Shown one piece after another: positions 4,426 through 6,617 of a DNA stretch of 6,617 nucleotides. Position numbers and translations under genes: made by a program. Source of the stretch: an uncultured Actinomycetes bacterium (GTDB taxonomy: Bacteria > Actinomycetota > Thermoleophilia > Gaiellales > F1-60-MAGs149); NCBI GenBank assembly GCA_903847495.1, contig CAINDT010000456.1, positions 1-6,617 of the forward strand. The letters are read 5' to 3'. A model generated the notes under the pieces. The model had not been told where the DNA came from and searched no databases. It was given only the letters and a program-made list of their open reading frames with translations. The first letter of the stretch is position 1; the number at the start of each line of letters is the position of its first letter.

Positions 4426-4872
4426 CTAGGCGTCGGCCGAAACGGCGTCGATCTGCGTGCCCTCGATGACCGAGCGCAACTGCGCCTCGATGTCGTCGTA
4501 GATCGCGGACGGCACGGTGCAGATGATGGCGTAGCCATCACCAGCGACGGTGGTCAGCCCGACCATCTGACGCAGGCGCAGACCCGCGGCCTCCCACTCG
4601 ACGACGCGCAGGTGCGCGGGCGAGCCGGAGATCTGGATGTGCTCGATGTTCTTCTTCTCCTGGACGGGCACCTGATCCGCGAGCTTCTGGACCCAGCCAC
4701 TGGAGAAACCGCCGAGGCCCATGTTGTCGCAGAGCCGCTCACGCGTGACGACCACGTTCGGCTGCGCACCCTCCGTGGGCGGACCGACGAGCGTGAGCAC
4801 GGTGCGATCCTCCCAGCCGGGAATGCGCGGGATCGTGACCGAACCTGCGGAGATGCGGTCGCTATCGCTCAT
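4426..4872 (-). CDS. DUF1795/DcrB-like small protein
   Basis: The product is 148 residues with no signal peptide, membrane helix or catalytic motif. It opens with a strand-rich segment (VTIPRIPGWEDRTVLTLVG, residues about 11-29), then NVVVTRERL, a helix with WVQKLADQV, a middle strand pair (IQISGSPAHLRVVEWEA), RQMVGLTTVAGDGYAIICTV, and a C-terminal helix. This order, including W-x-D, V-x-x-RE and the closing T-V plus helix, resembles the DUF1795/DcrB group with a MOG1/PsbP-like fold, to which the EagR chaperones of type VI effectors belong. The match is by eye and moderate. The ATG at 4872 follows rplQ by 13 bases; no Shine-Dalgarno is evident. The real function is unknown. It sits in a ribosomal operon, 9 bases before the DoxX-like gene. 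Confidence 0.6.
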   Translation of the reverse strand: MSDSDRISAGSVTIPRIPGWEDRTVLTLVGPPTEGAQPNVVVTRERLCDNMGLGGFSSGWVQKLADQVPVQEKKNIEHIQISGSPAHLRVVEWEAAGLRLRQMVGLTTVAGDGYAIICTVPSAIYDDIEAQLRSVIEGTQIDAVSADA

Positions 4873-4885
4873 TGCGACAGGTTGC

Positions 4886-5239
4886 TCAGTCGACCCACTC
4901 GAGGATCGCCATCTCGGCGTTGTCCCCGGAGCGCGGGCCGAGCTTGACGATCCGCGTGTAGCCACCCTGGCGCTCGCTGAAGCGCGGCGCGATGTCCGCG
5001 AACAGCGCGTGCACGACGTCGCCGCTGCGGAGGTACGCCTTCGCCTGGCGGCGAGCGTGCAGGTCGCCGCGCTTGCCGAGCGTGACCATCTTCTCGGCGA
5101 TCGGGCGAACTTCCTTGGCCTTGGCCAGCGTGGTCGTGATGCGACCGTGCTCGACCAGCGAACCCGTCAGGTTCGAGTAGAGCGCCTTGCGATGGGCCGA
5201 ATCACGACCCAGGGTGCGTCCCTTGCGCTGGTGCCGCAT
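4886..5239 (-). CDS. rplQ: 50S ribosomal protein L17
   Basis: L17 is a component of the large ribosomal subunit near the exit-tunnel end. The 117-residue product covers the whole family domain: it opens MRHQRKGRTLGRDSAHRKAL, continues with LVEHGRITTTLAKAKEVRPIAEKMVTLGKRGDLHARRQA, and ends with GGYTRIVKLGPRSGDNAEMAILEWVD. The length is normal and there is no C-terminal extension of the kind seen in many actinobacteria. The ATG at 5239 lies 2 bases after the rpoA stop codon, with GAGGG 6 bases upstream inside the last rpoA codons. Translation is likely coupled to rpoA. Confidence 0.97.
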   Translation of the reverse strand: MRHQRKGRTLGRDSAHRKALYSNLTGSLVEHGRITTTLAKAKEVRPIAEKMVTLGKRGDLHARRQAKAYLRSGDVVHALFADIAPRFSERQGGYTRIVKLGPRSGDNAEMAILEWVD

Positions 5240-5241
5240 GT

Positions 5242-6207
5242 CTAGCCCTCGTCTCCGCGCAGGCGCAGGCCGTGGGCTCCGAGGGCGGCGCGGATCTCGT
5301 CGATCGACTTGCGCCCGAAGTTCGGGATCGCAGCCAGATCGCGGTCCGACTTGGCGACGAGGTCGCCGACCGTCTCGATGCCGACGCGCTTGAGGCAGTT
5401 GTACGACCGGACGCCCAGCTCGAGCTCCTCGATGAGGATGTGCTCCATGCCGTTCGTCGGCGCGACGTCGAACTCCGGCACCGCGCGCTCGAGGCTGCGG
5501 GCCAGCTCGGCCGTGTCCATGTTGGCGAAGATGTTGAGCTGGCGGATCAGGATCTCCGCGGCGGCCGTGACGGCCTCCTTGGGATCGAGCGCGCCGTTCG
5601 TCTTCACGTGCAGCGTCAGCTTGTCGAAGTCCGTATCGGAGCCGACGCGGGCCGGCTCGACCGTGTAGGTCACGCGGCGGACGGGCGAGAAGATCGAGTC
5701 GACCGGAATGACGCCGATCGTGGACTCGAAGTCCTTGTTCTCGCTGGCCGGCACGTAGCCCCGGCCGCGACCGATGGTCAGCGACATCTCGAGCTTCGAC
5801 TTGGCGGCGAGATTGCAGATCACGAGATCCTTGTTGAGGATCTCGACCGGGCCGGCGACCGCGATGTCGGCAGCGGTGACGACACCGGGGCCGGACTTGA
5901 CGATGTCGGCCTCGATCTCGGGCGCGTCGCCCTCGATCTGCAGGATCAGGCCCTTCAGGTTCAGGATGATGTCCGTGACGTCCTCGCGGACGCCGGGCAC
6001 CGTCGTGAACTCATGCTGCGCGCCCTCGATGCGGACGCTCGTGACGGCTGCACCCTCGAGCGAGGAGAGCAGGACGCGACGAAGCGAGTTGCCGAACGTG
6101 TAACCGAAGCCACGCTCGAGCGGCTCGACGACGAACACGCCCTCGGTCGCGGAGACCTCCTCGTGGGTGATCTGCGGCATCTGGAATTCAAGCATGCGGG
6201 TGCTCAC
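5242..6207 (-). CDS. rpoA: DNA-directed RNA polymerase alpha subunit
   Basis: Alpha dimerises to scaffold beta and beta' assembly, and its C-terminal domain contacts UP elements and activators. The product is 321 residues, full length. The N-terminal domain has ERGFGYTFGNSLRRVLLSSL (31-50) and HEFTTVPGVREDVTDIILN (65-83). After a linker near 235-255, the C-terminal domain has GVRSYNCLKRVGIETVGDL (265-283) and NFGRKSIDEI (296-305). Arg267 corresponds to E. coli Arg265, which binds DNA. GTG at 6207 overlaps the rpsD stop as GTGA, with GGAG 11 bases upstream. ATG at 6195 (MLEFQMPQIT) is an equally possible start and would remove four residues. The gene is coupled to rpsD upstream and rplQ downstream. 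Confidence 0.97.
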   Translation of the reverse strand: MSTRMLEFQMPQITHEEVSATEGVFVVEPLERGFGYTFGNSLRRVLLSSLEGAAVTSVRIEGAQHEFTTVPGVREDVTDIILNLKGLILQIEGDAPEIEADIVKSGPGVVTAADIAVAGPVEILNKDLVICNLAAKSKLEMSLTIGRGRGYVPASENKDFESTIGVIPVDSIFSPVRRVTYTVEPARVGSDTDFDKLTLHVKTNGALDPKEAVTAAAEILIRQLNIFANMDTAELARSLERAVPEFDVAPTNGMEHILIEELELGVRSYNCLKRVGIETVGDLVAKSDRDLAAIPNFGRKSIDEIRAALGAHGLRLRGDEG

Positions 6208-6617
6208 TTCGAATACAGCTCCACGATCAGCTGCTCTTGGACAGGGGTATCGATCTCATCACGGTCCGGCATGCGGAGCACCTTGCCCGTGAGGTTGTCA
6301 TGGTCGGCCTGGAGCCAGTTGGCGACCGACGCGGTGAGGTCGGTGGCGCTGCGCACCGCGGCCTCGCCGGCTGCACCAGGGCGCAGCGAGACGATGTCGT
6401 CCGCGCGGACCTGGTACGAGGGGATGTTGACCCGGCGGCCATTGATATGGAAGTGGCCGTGGCGCACCAGCTGACGAGCCTGGGCGCGCGACGCGGCGAA
6501 GCCGAGACGGTAGACGACGTTGTCGAGGCGCATCTCGAGCAGGCGGAGGAGCACTTCGCCGGTGATGCCCTGGCGACGCGACGCCTTCTCGTAGTAGTTG
6601 CGGAACTGCTTCTCGAG
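6204..6617 (-). CDS. rpsD: 30S ribosomal protein S4, C-terminal two thirds
   Basis: S4 binds 16S rRNA early in small-subunit assembly and in many bacteria represses its own operon. The visible 137 residues run from LEKQFRNYYEKASRRQGITG to the stop; roughly the first 65 residues, including any N-terminal zinc site, lie beyond 6617. The S4 RNA-binding domain is clear: MRLDNVVYRLGFAASRAQAR, then HFHINGRRVNIPSYQV. The C-terminal part ends in ELYSK. There is no frameshift. The stop codon TGA overlaps the rpoA GTG start, which suggests coupled translation of alpha with S4. Confidence 0.97.
   Translation of the reverse strand, partial: LEKQFRNYYEKASRRQGITGEVLLRLLEMRLDNVVYRLGFAASRAQARQLVRHGHFHINGRRVNIPSYQVRADDIVSLRPGAAGEAAVRSATDLTASVANWLQADHDNLTGKVLRMPDRDEIDTPVQEQLIVELYSK

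Noticed and set aside
5272..6474. 400-codon plus-strand open frame opposite rpoA and rpsD
   Set aside because: It is fully antisense to two well-conserved essential genes and has low-complexity Arg/Asp/Leu composition.

Overview
The window is GC-rich and shows strong G/C preference at third codon positions. The minus-strand order rpsD, rpoA, rplQ, two accessory genes, truA is the usual end of a bacterial ribosomal-protein/alpha operon. The RpoA and L17 sequences look actinobacterial. Several genes have a TANNNT box directly before the start codon and no Shine-Dalgarno, as in leaderless Actinomycetota genes. A deep-branching, high-GC actinobacterium, perhaps Thermoleophilia/Solirubrobacterales, is my inference; I could not run a search.

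Right part (3230-6617, minus strand). This is a tightly packed, partly overlapping operon: rpsD (its 5' end lies outside the window), rpoA, rplQ, a DUF1795/DcrB-like small protein, a DoxX-like four-helix membrane protein, and truA. It covers translation, transcription and tRNA modification, with two non-ribosomal passengers just before truA. Two hairpins at 3164-3228 separate truA from a convergent calcium/proton antiporter gene.

Middle (1262-3164). A CAX-type cation/proton antiporter (plus) and surE (minus) diverge from a short intergenic gap. Each has its own -10-like box pointing outward.

Left part (1-1261). The first 65 bases are the start of a minus-strand gene whose product begins like a signal peptide. 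Divergent from it is an unrecognised 186-residue acidic-tailed protein (178-738). Downstream, up to the surE stop codon, lie 523 bases with no intact gene. They hold two more copies of the 3' end of the unrecognised gene, alternating with two sets of three strong hairpins. The copies of the tail differ mainly by synonymous codons, and one hairpin pair differs by compensatory base-pair changes. This array is the most unusual part of the window. It looks like the remains of tandem paralogues with conserved structured 3' regions, or an undescribed hairpin-repeat family.
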